Below, one piece after another: positions 42,804 through 50,512 of a stretch of DNA of 64,000 nucleotides. The stretch spans positions 62,001-126,000 of the forward strand of contig NZ_JAHTKI010000009.1 in NCBI RefSeq assembly GCF_019145475.1, read 5' to 3'. Source of the DNA: Pseudomonas botevensis (GTDB lineage: Bacteria > Pseudomonadota > Gammaproteobacteria > Pseudomonadales > Pseudomonadaceae). Position numbers and translations under genes: made by a program. Numbering within the stretch: the first letter of the stretch is position 1; each line of letters begins with the position of its first letter. The notes under the pieces were generated by a model that ran no database searches, was not told the origin of the DNA, and was given only the letters and a program-made list of their open reading frames with translations.

Positions 42804-45499
42804 GTGAATCGGGCAAAGGAACAGCCATCGCTACATGGGCAAAGCGTTACATCAGTACTTTTGACTTTGCACTCGTATCGATTGATCCAGGTGAAAAGGC
42901 TCCGAAAGGCCTAGGGTGGAATAAGCCCGGAGGCTATATCACCGACGCCGAAACGGCCGAGGCGTTCTGGCAACGAAACCCAAATCACAACCTTGGCGTC
43001 GTGCTGGGGCCGAGCCGCGTTTGTTCACTGGATGTTGATGACGTTCAATGGACGCGACATGTTCTGTATGAACTGTTGGGCCTTGACCTTGATGCGATGG
43101 CAGTAGTGTTCCCGACTATCGTCGGGAATCCGCTGCGATTCCGGGTGGTGTTCAAGGTGCCGGAAGGCATCGAACTCACGCGTCATTCACTTTCATGGCC
43201 GAATGAAAAAGACCCGGACGGTTCGATTTTCAAAGGGTTGATGGACAAGGCTAAGGTTGCGAAAGAGCAGGGTGATCTTGCCGCAGAAGCTGCTGCACGA
43301 ACCGAAGCCGAGCCGTTCAAACGCTTCACGGTCTTTGAACTACGTGCGGGATTGGTGCAAGACGTATTTCCACCATCAATTCATCCCGGTACCGGCAAAC
43401 CTTACATCTGGAAAACTGCTCCAAGTGCTACTGACGGGCTGCCGACGCTGACCAACGAGCTGCTTACCATTTGGCAGAATTGGGAGTTTTTTAAGCGAGA
43501 TGCTGAAGCTGCGTGTCCATGGGCGGTTGCGCCACCAAAGCCACCGGTCAAAGCCCAAAAGCGTCCTGCACTCGGTGGCGGCAAACAGCCCTCGGTAATT
43601 GATGAATTCAACCGTTGTCACGATGTTGCGGAGCTTCTTCGTGCCCATGGATACATCAAGCGAGGCAATAAGTGGCTGTACCCTCAAAGCAGCACCGGTC
43701 TGCCAGGGGTGACGATCAGTGAGGACAAGGTTTATTCGCACCACGGTGCTGACCCTCTCGCGAACGGGCATCAGAACGACGCCTTTGAAGTGTTCTGCTT
43801 ACTCGAGCACGGTGGCGACCAGTCGAAGGCTGTGAAGGATGCTGCGCGAATGTTGGGCATGCAATACGCCGCCCGTCCAGATCCGAATGATCTTCCCCCC
43901 ACCCCATCCGGTGAATTGAGCGGGCCGATCTCAGACGAAACATGCCCGTCCAGCGAGGCCGCTCCTGCTCCTGACGGGGGGGCGGGGGAGGTCATAACGT
44001 TGGATCACATTCTGCGTCGTTTTGCGTTGGTCGAGGGCACCACGCACGTGTGGGACTGCGACCAATCGAAGGTAATGAAGAAGTCCGCTTTCGAAGCTCG
44101 CGTGGGCAAGCCTCTAGCTAAAGCCTGGTTGGACCACACCGGAAAGAGGCTGATTTCTGACGACCATGTTCGCGACATCGAGCAGGCGCGCCGCATGGCC
44201 GGGAAGAAGGGCGGCGCATTCGGGATGTCTCCAACTGATCGCTACGTTTACATCGATGGCACCAAAGACGTTTGGGATCGCGAAAAGAAGCGGCGCATAG
44301 CCGAGGGCGCGGTCAAGATGGCTCTGGGAGACACTTATCCGTTGTGGTTGAACAGCAGCGAGCGCCGCACCGTCGATGTTGAGCACATCGTGTTTGATCC
44401 GACCATGACGAAGGATCCTGCGGTGTACATCAATACCTTTGACGGGTTGCCGCTTGAGCCAGTCAGGGATGATGCAGCGTGTGCCAACCTGCGTTGGCTG
44501 ATCTCATTTCTTTGTAACCATGATGAGGCGGCAACCGATTGGTTAACTCGCTGGCTGGCGTATCCGCTGCAGCACTTGGGCGCCAAGATGGATACCGCTG
44601 TGTTGATGCATTCGATTATGGAAGGTTCGGGCAAGAGCCTGTTGTTCGCTGACGCACTCGGCATGCTTTACGGCCAATACGCGGCGACTGTTGGTCAGAC
44701 GCAATTGGAAAGCAGTTTCAACGCGTGGCAAAGCCGCAAATTGTGGTCCGTCTTCGAAGAGGTGGTCAGTCGCGATCAACGTTACAACCAAGTGGGCAAG
44801 ATCAAGCACTTGATCACTGGTAAAACGGTGCGGATGGAGTCGAAGTTCATTAATGGATGGGAAGAAGCCAACCATATGAACGCGGTATTTCTCAGCAACG
44901 AGATTCTTCCGTGGCCAATCAGCGACAGTGATCGACGAATGCTGGTTATGTGGCCTATGGAGACCCTACCAGTCGCTCGGCAAAAGGCGATTGGTCGTGA
45001 ACTGGAGCAGGGTGGGGTGGCGGCGCTCTATGGTTGGTTACTGTCGGTCGATCTAGGGGACTTCAACCAGCGCACGCGGCCGCCATCGACTGAGGCGCGT
45101 GAGCGTTTGGTGGCCTTGAGTCGGGCCGGCTGGCAAACATTCTTGCATTTGTGGAAGTACAGCGAGCTGGGGCATGGGCTATGGGGGCCATGTCTATCGA
45201 CCGACCTCTATTCGTTGTTTCTCGAATGGTGTCAGCGCAACAAAGAGCATGTGATGAGTCAGACGAAATTCTCTCTGTTCATCAGTTCCGAGGTGGATAA
45301 ATCGCGTGCAATACCTTGGACTGATGGCAATAACCGTCGTTTCGGCGCGTTTTTCTTTCCCGCGGACCTGGATGCTTCCCCGCCCCCATCACTCAAGGCG
45401 GCCGAGCTGGGCAAGCAGGTGGAAAACTGGCGGGCAAAGGCCAGGCTGGCGGGCTGGCACGTGGACAGCTGGGATCACATCAAGGCGCTTGCAGCATGA
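42800..45499 (+). CDS. Phage primase-polymerase / DUF5906 helicase fusion
   Basis: An 899-residue replication protein. The N-terminal prim-pol domain (about 10-240) has the LGVVLGPSRVCSLDVDD acidic motif. The C-terminal helicase (about 560-800) has Walker A EGSGKSLLF and a Walker B-like VFEEVV. It should prime and unwind at the phage origin. MSESGKG at 42800 is the start, overlapping the zinc-finger gene. The GT-rich repeat region begins 12 bases after its stop. Confidence 0.88.
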   Translation: MSESGKGTAIATWAKRYISTFDFALVSIDPGEKAPKGLGWNKPGGYITDAETAEAFWQRNPNHNLGVVLGPSRVCSLDVDDVQWTRHVLYELLGLDLDAMAVVFPTIVGNPLRFRVVFKVPEGIELTRHSLSWPNEKDPDGSIFKGLMDKAKVAKEQGDLAAEAAARTEAEPFKRFTVFELRAGLVQDVFPPSIHPGTGKPYIWKTAPSATDGLPTLTNELLTIWQNWEFFKRDAEAACPWAVAPPKPPVKAQKRPALGGGKQPSVIDEFNRCHDVAELLRAHGYIKRGNKWLYPQSSTGLPGVTISEDKVYSHHGADPLANGHQNDAFEVFCLLEHGGDQSKAVKDAARMLGMQYAARPDPNDLPPTPSGELSGPISDETCPSSEAAPAPDGGAGEVITLDHILRRFALVEGTTHVWDCDQSKVMKKSAFEARVGKPLAKAWLDHTGKRLISDDHVRDIEQARRMAGKKGGAFGMSPTDRYVYIDGTKDVWDREKKRRIAEGAVKMALGDTYPLWLNSSERRTVDVEHIVFDPTMTKDPAVYINTFDGLPLEPVRDDAACANLRWLISFLCNHDEAATDWLTRWLAYPLQHLGAKMDTAVLMHSIMEGSGKSLLFADALGMLYGQYAATVGQTQLESSFNAWQSRKLWSVFEEVVSRDQRYNQVGKIKHLITGKTVRMESKFINGWEEANHMNAVFLSNEILPWPISDSDRRMLVMWPMETLPVARQKAIGRELEQGGVAALYGWLLSVDLGDFNQRTRPPSTEARERLVALSRAGWQTFLHLWKYSELGHGLWGPCLSTDLYSLFLEWCQRNKEHVMSQTKFSLFISSEVDKSRAIPWTDGNNRRFGAFFFPADLDASPPPSLKAAELGKQVENWRAKARLAGWHVDSWDHIKALAA

Positions 45500-45831
45500 C
45501 TATTTTCAAAAGTGTGTTGGGTGTGTTGGGTTTGTGTCGGGTTGATTTTGAATACTCCACACAATTTGAGTGCCCGAATTACATGCCTTCGCGGGTGTTG
45601 TGTGGGGTGTGTTGGGTTTTGTGTCGCGCACGCGCATGCATGACGTTCTTTGCAACGAATTCAACGGAAGGAATTTTTTCTTATGCGAAGACTGATAAAC
45701 CCAACAAACCCAACACACTCAACTCAAGTTTGATTGAAGCATTGAATTTAAAGGGATTTATGTGTGTTGGGTTTGTGTCGGGTTGGGGTATTTCTGTGTC
45801 GGGTTGGGTTTTACGGGGGGCAGGGCAATGA
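45496..45831 (+). CDS. Doubtful small ORF through the GT-rich repeat region
   Basis: A 111-codon frame that starts in an ATGA overlap with the primase stop and ends in an ATGA overlap with the next gene, which would fit translational coupling. The product is Cys/Gly/Trp-rich and repetitive because the DNA is repetitive (VLGVLGLCRV, VLCGVCWVLCR, MCVGFVSGWG). The open frame may only be a by-product of the repeats. Confidence 0.3.
   Translation: MTIFKSVLGVLGLCRVDFEYSTQFECPNYMPSRVLCGVCWVLCRARACMTFFATNSTEGIFSYAKTDKPNKPNTLNSSLIEALNLKGFMCVGFVSGWGISVSGWVLRGAGQ
45511..45812. repeat. GT-rich repeat region after the primase gene
   Basis: A 24-base unit beginning GTGTGTTGGGTTTGTGTCGG occurs exactly at 45521-45544 and 45762-45785, nearly at 45607-45626, and partly at 45796-45812 (TGTGTCGGGTTGGGTTT). 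An inverted version (AACCCAACAAACCCAACACA) lies at 45698-45717. G-runs allow quadruplex or hairpin formation. It could be a replication origin or a regulatory structure. Confidence 0.75.
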
Positions 45832-46310
45832 TTGAGGCGATGGAGTTATTGCTGAAACATTGGGGCGAGCAATGCCGACACGGCGGTGAAGCCGGAGGCA
45901 TGGGTAGCCCGATGGCGACGATCATGGAATGGGGCGGTTGCGCGCCGCGAGGCACACCCGGTTCTCGGATCCTTCTCGGCGGTGGTGCGGGTCCAGATGC
46001 AATTGCGCAGGAAATTGGTGCCGCCCTTTCCGAGATCGCCCGGCAAGATGGTCGGGGCGAAAGGCTGCAACAGCTGGCAGTTATGCGTTACGGCTTTGAC
46101 CCTGCACCGACATGGGCAGCGCAGATGCATGAATTGGGCTACGTCTCAAAGGCGAAGCAAACCTACTACGATCTTGTGCACCGCCTTCATGTGCGACTCT
46201 TTGAGGTGCTGACCGAGCGTAAAGATGCACGTAAGTGGCTGACCGTTGGTCGGGGTGCTTTACCTCAAAGTCTCCTCAAAGTTGCGTCAAAGTTGCGTCA
46301 AGTTGGATAA
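45828..46310 (+). CDS. Phage protein upstream of the holin gene, possible Q-like late regulator
   Basis: A 160-residue protein: MIEAMELLLKHWGEQCRHGG..., helical, with a Gly-rich middle (ILLGGGAGPDAIAQEIGAAL) and a conserved-looking C-terminus (MRYGFDPAPTWAAQMHELGYVSKAKQTYYDLVHRLH shown in part). Position between replication and lysis genes is where lambda Q lies, so an antiterminator role is possible but unproven. Its last codons contain the 11-bp repeats. Confidence 0.5.
   Translation: MIEAMELLLKHWGEQCRHGGEAGGMGSPMATIMEWGGCAPRGTPGSRILLGGGAGPDAIAQEIGAALSEIARQDGRGERLQQLAVMRYGFDPAPTWAAQMHELGYVSKAKQTYYDLVHRLHVRLFEVLTERKDARKWLTVGRGALPQSLLKVASKLRQVG
46265..46308 (+). promoter_or_regulatory. Four tandem 11-bp direct repeats (P-box-like)
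   Basis: Units TCAAAGTCTCC, TCAAAGTTGCG, TCAAAGTTGCG and TCAAGTTGGAT start at 46265, 46276, 46287 and 46298, an exact 11-base period. The TTGCGT core resembles the ATTGnn(n)GTnn(n) P-box recognised by PrtN. They lie about 190 bases upstream of the holin gene, at the expected place for late-gene control. Confidence 0.6.
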
Positions 46311-46435
46311 CCGAAAATGCCCCCTTTTCGGTTCCGTACTCAGGGGGTAAAAAGTCTCCACGATATGGATTCTGCGCCTTGGCGCTACCCCGAGCACGTG
46401 CTGTGCACTTCGTCCTGGCGTATGCCGCGACTTTG

Positions 46436-46468
46436 AAAACCCTGCCCTCCGGCGGGGTTTTCTTTTTT
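46436..46468 (+). terminator. Terminator-like hairpin before the holin gene
   Basis: AAAACCC...GCC / GGC...GGGTTTT imperfect stem with CTCC loop, followed by TCTTTTTT. It lies between the 11-bp repeats and the holin start, so late transcription must pass it. Confidence 0.7.
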
Positions 46469-46501
46469 GTGTTCGGCATGCTCCTTCACTTGAGGCACAA
46501 C

Positions 46502-46846
46502 ATGACAAATGAGCAGCAAGCGCTGGCAGAAATGCCGATCTGGTTGGTGATCGTCCTGGCTCTGGTCGGCGGCGTATCCGGTGAGATGTGGCGAGCAGAC
46601 AAGGATGGTGCCCGGGGCTGGGCGTTGATACGTCGGCTCGCGCTGCGATCCGGTGCCTGCATTGTCTGCGGAGTCTCGGCAATGATGCTGATGATCGCGG
46701 CGGGCATGTCGCTTTGGACGGCGGGCGCCTTGGGGTGTCTCACGGCAATGGCTGGTGCAGATGTTGCCATCGGCTTGTACGAACGCTGGGCTGCCAAGCG
46801 GCTTGGCGTGTGCGATGTCCCGCCGAATGGCGGCGGACCAGCCTGA
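46502..46846 (+). CDS. Phage holin (LydA/holin-3 type)
   Basis: A 114-residue protein: MTNEQQALAEMPIWLVIVLALVGGVSGEMWRADKDGARGW followed by two further hydrophobic segments (SGACIVCGVSAMMLMIAAGM, LWTAGALGCLTAMAGADVAIGL), giving about three membrane helices and a charged tail. It should form the lesion through which the endolysin reaches peptidoglycan. The family resembles the R-pyocin holin. No endolysin gene is seen in the window. Confidence 0.82.
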   Translation: MTNEQQALAEMPIWLVIVLALVGGVSGEMWRADKDGARGWALIRRLALRSGACIVCGVSAMMLMIAAGMSLWTAGALGCLTAMAGADVAIGLYERWAAKRLGVCDVPPNGGGPA

Positions 46847-46878
46847 AACCGCCGGGGACCCTGGGGTTATTCGAAGGG

Positions 46879-46900
46879 TACGGGGTCGGAAACCCGCGGG
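46879..46900 (+). other. Candidate cohesive-end (cosN) site resembling lambda cos
   Basis: TACGGGGTCGGAAACCCGCG followed by GG aligns with lambda TACGGGGCGGCGACCTCGCG followed by GG: 16 of 22 bases agree without gaps (counted by eye). It lies about 80 bases upstream of the small terminase gene, as in lambda. The match is to one reference sequence only. Confidence 0.6.
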
Positions 46901-46929
46901 ATCTTGCGACTGGCCGATTTTTTCACGTT

Positions 46930-46970
46930 GGTTGACAGAGGTTGACAGAGGTTGACGGCCCTAGGTTGAC
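46930..46970 (+). repeat. GGTTGAC direct repeats (possible cosB)
   Basis: GGTTGAC occurs at 46930, 46940, 46950 and 46964; the first three are exactly 10 bases apart. They lie between the cos candidate and the terminase gene, where lambda carries the R sites bound by gpNu1. Confidence 0.6.
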
Positions 46971-46981
46971 AGGAGGTTTAC

Positions 46982-47545
46982 ATGACCGTTTTGAGCCGAA
47001 CGGAATACGCGGCCAGCAAAGGTTGGTCTCGCCAGTACGTCGGCAAACTGGCCAAGCAAGGCCGATTGATTTACGCCTCGGATGGCAAGATCGATGTCGA
47101 AGCCACCGATCAGTATTTGGAAATGACGGGCGATCCAGCACGCAGCAACTCGGGTACCCGGATCGCACCGGTCGCCACTACCTCGGTCCAGCAGCCATGG
47201 AGCATTCCCGCGCTCCCCACTTCCGCCCCACAAGCTGCGCCGGACTATCACCAAGCTAAAACGCGGCTGGCTCTAGCCCAAGCTGAGAGGGCCGAAGCTG
47301 ACCTTCAAAAGATTGCCGGTGAATTGGTTGATCGGGAAGTCGTCGACGAAGCTGCTTTTGCGACTGGGCGCATGACTCGCGATTTGCTACTCAGCTTGCC
47401 ACCCAAACTTGCCCCAACGTTGTCGGCCATGACCAGCACCTGGGACATTGAAAAGCACCTGTTCAGCGAGATCCGCCAAGCACTTGAAGAGGCTGAACGC
47501 CTCTCTACCGAAGACTTCAGCCACGCCTTAACCCTCGGAAACTGA
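46982..47545 (+). CDS. Terminase small subunit (gpNu1-like)
   Basis: A 187-residue protein. The N-terminal winged-helix-like segment (SRTEYAASKGWSRQYVGKLAKQGRL) should bind the cos-proximal repeats. An unstructured Pro-rich linker and a C-terminal helical coiled segment (DYHQAKTRLALAQAERAEADLQ...) follow. SD AGGAGG. It works with the large subunit to start packaging. Confidence 0.87.
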   Translation: MTVLSRTEYAASKGWSRQYVGKLAKQGRLIYASDGKIDVEATDQYLEMTGDPARSNSGTRIAPVATTSVQQPWSIPALPTSAPQAAPDYHQAKTRLALAQAERAEADLQKIAGELVDREVVDEAAFATGRMTRDLLLSLPPKLAPTLSAMTSTWDIEKHLFSEIRQALEEAERLSTEDFSHALTLGN

Positions 47546-47549
47546 TCCT

Positions 47550-49571
47550 ATGGAAGCAAAACTTGCAGATGGTACCGAGGTTTACCGGGCAGCTTACTTT
47601 CGTGGCCTTCGCCCTGAGCCTGAGTTGTGGGTCGATCAATGGGCTGACGAGTACATGCGCATTCCGCGCGACACAGGTGCTGCTGAACCTGGCCGGTACC
47701 GCACTTCCCGTACGCCATATGCTCGCGAGCCTATGCGTTGCCTGTCACCGGCACATCGCAGCAAACGTGTAGTCACTATGGTGGCTTCGCAGTTGATGAA
47801 AACCCAGATTGCGCTGAACTGGATTGGTGGGCTGATCCACATGGCGCCGTCGAATATCTTGACCTTGCTGCCAAGCTTGGGCCTTGCCAAACGGGTGTCG
47901 TCACGGATCGGAAAGACCATCAAAGCTACACCTGTTTTACGTGAGCGAATCGCGACCGGGCGTGATGCAGTCAACACGATGGACACCAAGGAGTTTGAAG
48001 GCGGATCCCTGTATGTCACCACAGCAGGCTCCGCTGCTAACTTGTCTGAGTTGTCGGCGCGCTACATTTACGGTGATGAAATCGACCGCTGGGAAGTCGA
48101 TATCGGAGAGGAGGGGGACCCCATCGAATTGGCGGAGACCCGAGCGAGTACCTTCGGTCGTAACGCCAAATTCTATTTCTCCAGTTCGCCAACGATCAAA
48201 GGTGCATCGCGGATAGCGGATCTCTTTGAAGGTAGCGACCAACGTCACTACTACGTGCCATGTCCAGACTGCGGTTATATGCAGGTACTGGAGTGGGAGC
48301 GTCTGCATTACAGCGACGATTTCAGCACAGTCCATTACGAATGTGCTGGAGCGGAATGTGACGTGCTGATTGAGGAACACCACAAGGGTGAAATGCTCGC
48401 TAAAGGCGAATGGCGTGCGCATGCTGAAGGTGATGGCGAGACAGTTGGATTCCACCTGAACGCGCTCTATTCGCCGCCGGGGTGGATGGACTGGCGTACT
48501 TTGGCCATGCAGTTTGAGAAAGCCAAAATCGCTCAAAGCAAAGGTGATCTCGAACCCATGCAGGTGTTCTACAACACCCGATTAGCCAAGGTTTGGGACA
48601 GCGCACAAGAGCAAACCAAGGCGGAAGTGCTGATAGCACGGGCGCGGCTGGAGAACTATGCCCTCGGCGCGATGCCGGCCTGTGTACTGATGCTAACCGG
48701 AGCCGTCGACGTTCAGGCCAACCGCCTGGAACTGATGGTTATGGGCTTCGGCGTCGGCATGGAACGCTGGGTGGTCGATCACCAGATCATCTGGGGCGAT
48801 CCGGCAGACGAACGCACCTGGGCGGTACTGGACGAGAAGCTCAAGGCGCGTTACCGGCATCCTTGTGGTGTCGGATTGGCGATTCTTGCCGTCGGCGTCG
48901 ACTCCGGCGGTCACCACACCGATGAGGTCTACCAGTTCTGCCGCGTTCGCCGCTGGCGCAACATTTTCGCTATCAAGGGCGCGAGCAAGCCGGGCCGACC
49001 GGTGATTGCACAGCGCCCGTCCATGGTCGACGTTACGTGGAAGGGCCAAACCGAACGCAACGGCGCCGAGCTGTGGTTCGTCGGTACCGATACAGCGAAA
49101 GACTGGATCTACAACCGCTACCCGTTCCCGGACGGACCCGGTTCGCTGCACTTTGCCAATGACCTGCCGGACGAGTTCTTCGCCCAGTGCGTCGCCGAGC
49201 GCAAAGTCGTGCGCTACGTGCGCGGCCACAAACGCATCGAATGGGTCAAGGGCAAAGCCGAGCGCAACGAAGCGCTCGACCTGATGGTGTATTGCCTCGC
49301 GATGGCGCACTACCTTGGTATCAATCGCTACCAGGAACACGACTGGGATCGGGTGCGCCAAGCGCTGGCTCAGTCCGGTCTGTTCGACGACGCCCTAGGC
49401 ATCAAGCCGGCTCAGGGTGAACGCGTCGATGAAGGCGAAACACCCGAACCTATGGCTGTGCGACAGGCACAACCAGTTCCACCATCACCCGTTGCTCCGG
49501 TCGTGCAGACACGGCCAGCATCCCCCCTTCAACGCCGTAGCTCCACCAGCGGTTACTTGAAGAGGCGGTAA
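47550..49571 (+). CDS. Terminase large subunit (gpA family)
   Basis: A 673-residue ATPase-nuclease of the lambda gpA (GpA/PacA) family. It has the Walker-A-like VASQLMKTQ, Walker B YIYGDEID, a CPDCGYMQ...C-type zinc-binding region and the nuclease-domain Asp residues in VDVQANRLE and AVGVDSGGHH. It cuts cos and drives DNA into proheads. The gpA type agrees with the nearby lambda-like cos candidate. Confidence 0.93.
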   Translation: MEAKLADGTEVYRAAYFRGLRPEPELWVDQWADEYMRIPRDTGAAEPGRYRTSRTPYAREPMRCLSPAHRSKRVVTMVASQLMKTQIALNWIGGLIHMAPSNILTLLPSLGLAKRVSSRIGKTIKATPVLRERIATGRDAVNTMDTKEFEGGSLYVTTAGSAANLSELSARYIYGDEIDRWEVDIGEEGDPIELAETRASTFGRNAKFYFSSSPTIKGASRIADLFEGSDQRHYYVPCPDCGYMQVLEWERLHYSDDFSTVHYECAGAECDVLIEEHHKGEMLAKGEWRAHAEGDGETVGFHLNALYSPPGWMDWRTLAMQFEKAKIAQSKGDLEPMQVFYNTRLAKVWDSAQEQTKAEVLIARARLENYALGAMPACVLMLTGAVDVQANRLELMVMGFGVGMERWVVDHQIIWGDPADERTWAVLDEKLKARYRHPCGVGLAILAVGVDSGGHHTDEVYQFCRVRRWRNIFAIKGASKPGRPVIAQRPSMVDVTWKGQTERNGAELWFVGTDTAKDWIYNRYPFPDGPGSLHFANDLPDEFFAQCVAERKVVRYVRGHKRIEWVKGKAERNEALDLMVYCLAMAHYLGINRYQEHDWDRVRQALAQSGLFDDALGIKPAQGERVDEGETPEPMAVRQAQPVPPSPVAPVVQTRPASPLQRRSSTSGYLKRR

Positions 49572-49573
49572 CT

Positions 49574-50011
49574 TTAGGTCAGGCCAATGATAGGACTGAG
49601 AATCTTAACCCCAAGACCTAAAGCTTCAGATACCAACCCACGAGCGACTTCTTTGCCACTCTCTTTCGCGGTGGTGGCTAATTGTTCTCCGATGCTTTCC
49701 TTTGACTCCACGCTCTCTGGGGTGGCTTTCAAGACCTCTAGGCCTTTGGCCGTCAGGACAGCGTTGGACACATAGAGATAAGGATCAGGAGTGCAGTTGA
49801 TGTAGCCCGCCTGCCTCAGCCATTCAGCTGTTGCGAGAAAAAACTCAGCTTCATCTGTAGGTACTTCGGTGCCTAGGAAGTCGTCGAGCTGCGTGGCGTT
49901 CTCGACAAAATCTTCAGCCAGGAGTCCTTGGGGGATTGGAAAATGTTGGTAAAGGACGGCAAAAATTTTGCCGGTGATGTCGTCAAATTTTTCAATGTTG
50001 GAGACAGCCAT
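49574..50011 (-). CDS. Counter-oriented cargo gene after terL, unknown function
   Basis: A 145-residue protein on the minus strand, against all late genes around it. MAVSNIEKFDDITGKIFAVLYQHF... has a wHTH-like look (LTAKGLEVLKATPESVE near residue 85) and a hydrophobic, Gly-rich C-terminus (VARGLVSEALGLGVKILSPIIGL) that could associate with membrane. Its start shares CATG with the divergent gene at 50010. I do not recognise a family; a lysogenically expressed role (exclusion or immunity) is possible. Confidence 0.6.
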   Translation of the reverse strand: MAVSNIEKFDDITGKIFAVLYQHFPIPQGLLAEDFVENATQLDDFLGTEVPTDEAEFFLATAEWLRQAGYINCTPDPYLYVSNAVLTAKGLEVLKATPESVESKESIGEQLATTAKESGKEVARGLVSEALGLGVKILSPIIGLT

Positions 50012-50261
50012 GTCAGAAAACTCCGAAGGGAAGGCGCAACAGGCGCAAAAAATAAAGGCTGCAGCAGAGCTTCAGCATGAGCTACGTCGAGTAGTTGCAG
50101 AACAGTTAACTGGACGAATGGACTGGGTGCGTGCTCGTACCTTCTGGCACATGAGATTGCCTGAAATTGAGCCTGAAGAGCTGGCCGACGCATTGGCGCA
50201 CGTTTTAGCAGGCGGCAGCTTCAGACAGGAAATTCAATCGAGAACCCAGAACTTCGTCTGA
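50010..50261 (+). CDS. Small gene divergent from 49574-50011, unknown function
   Basis: An 83-residue, helical, charged protein MSENSEGKAQQAQKIKAAAELQHELRRVVAEQLTGRMDWVRARTFWHMRLPEIEPEELADALAHVLAGG (shown in part). SD GGAGA precedes the ATG at 50010. The ATG overlaps the minus-strand start by two bases. No family recognised. Confidence 0.6.
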   Translation: MSENSEGKAQQAQKIKAAAELQHELRRVVAEQLTGRMDWVRARTFWHMRLPEIEPEELADALAHVLAGGSFRQEIQSRTQNFV

Positions 50262-50305
50262 CGGTTTATACCCCACACAGCCGGAGACCATCTAGAGCAT
50301 TCCCC

Positions 50306-50512
50306 ATGTCATTCACACCCAAACACCTCGAAACCATCGAGCGCGCCATCGCACGTGGCGAAAAGATCGTGCGCTACAGCGACCGAACGGTGGAATACCG
50401 CGACGTCGACGAACTGCTCCGCGCACGTGAAGAAATCCGCAGCTCGCTCACCAGCGCTGCTGGCCCGCGCTCGCGGGTTGTGCGGCTCAGTCATGGAGGC
50501 AAGGGAATCTGA
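50306..50512 (+). CDS. Head-tail joining protein, gpW-like
   Basis: A 68-residue protein: FTPKHLETIERAIARGEKIVRYSDRTVEYRDVDELLRAREEI fits the short alpha+beta gpW fold (motif V-x-Y-R-s-x-D-E-L). It lies between the terminase and portal genes, as gpW does in lambda. The stop overlaps the portal start. Confidence 0.87.
   Translation: MSFTPKHLETIERAIARGEKIVRYSDRTVEYRDVDELLRAREEIRSSLTSAAGPRSRVVRLSHGGKGI

Noticed and set aside
45511..45812. GT-rich repeats as a CRISPR array
   Set aside because: Unequal spacing, G-rich units, an inverted copy and no cas genes.
46311..46501. tRNA or small RNA gene before the holin
   Set aside because: No cloverleaf could be folded by eye; only a terminator-like hairpin is visible.
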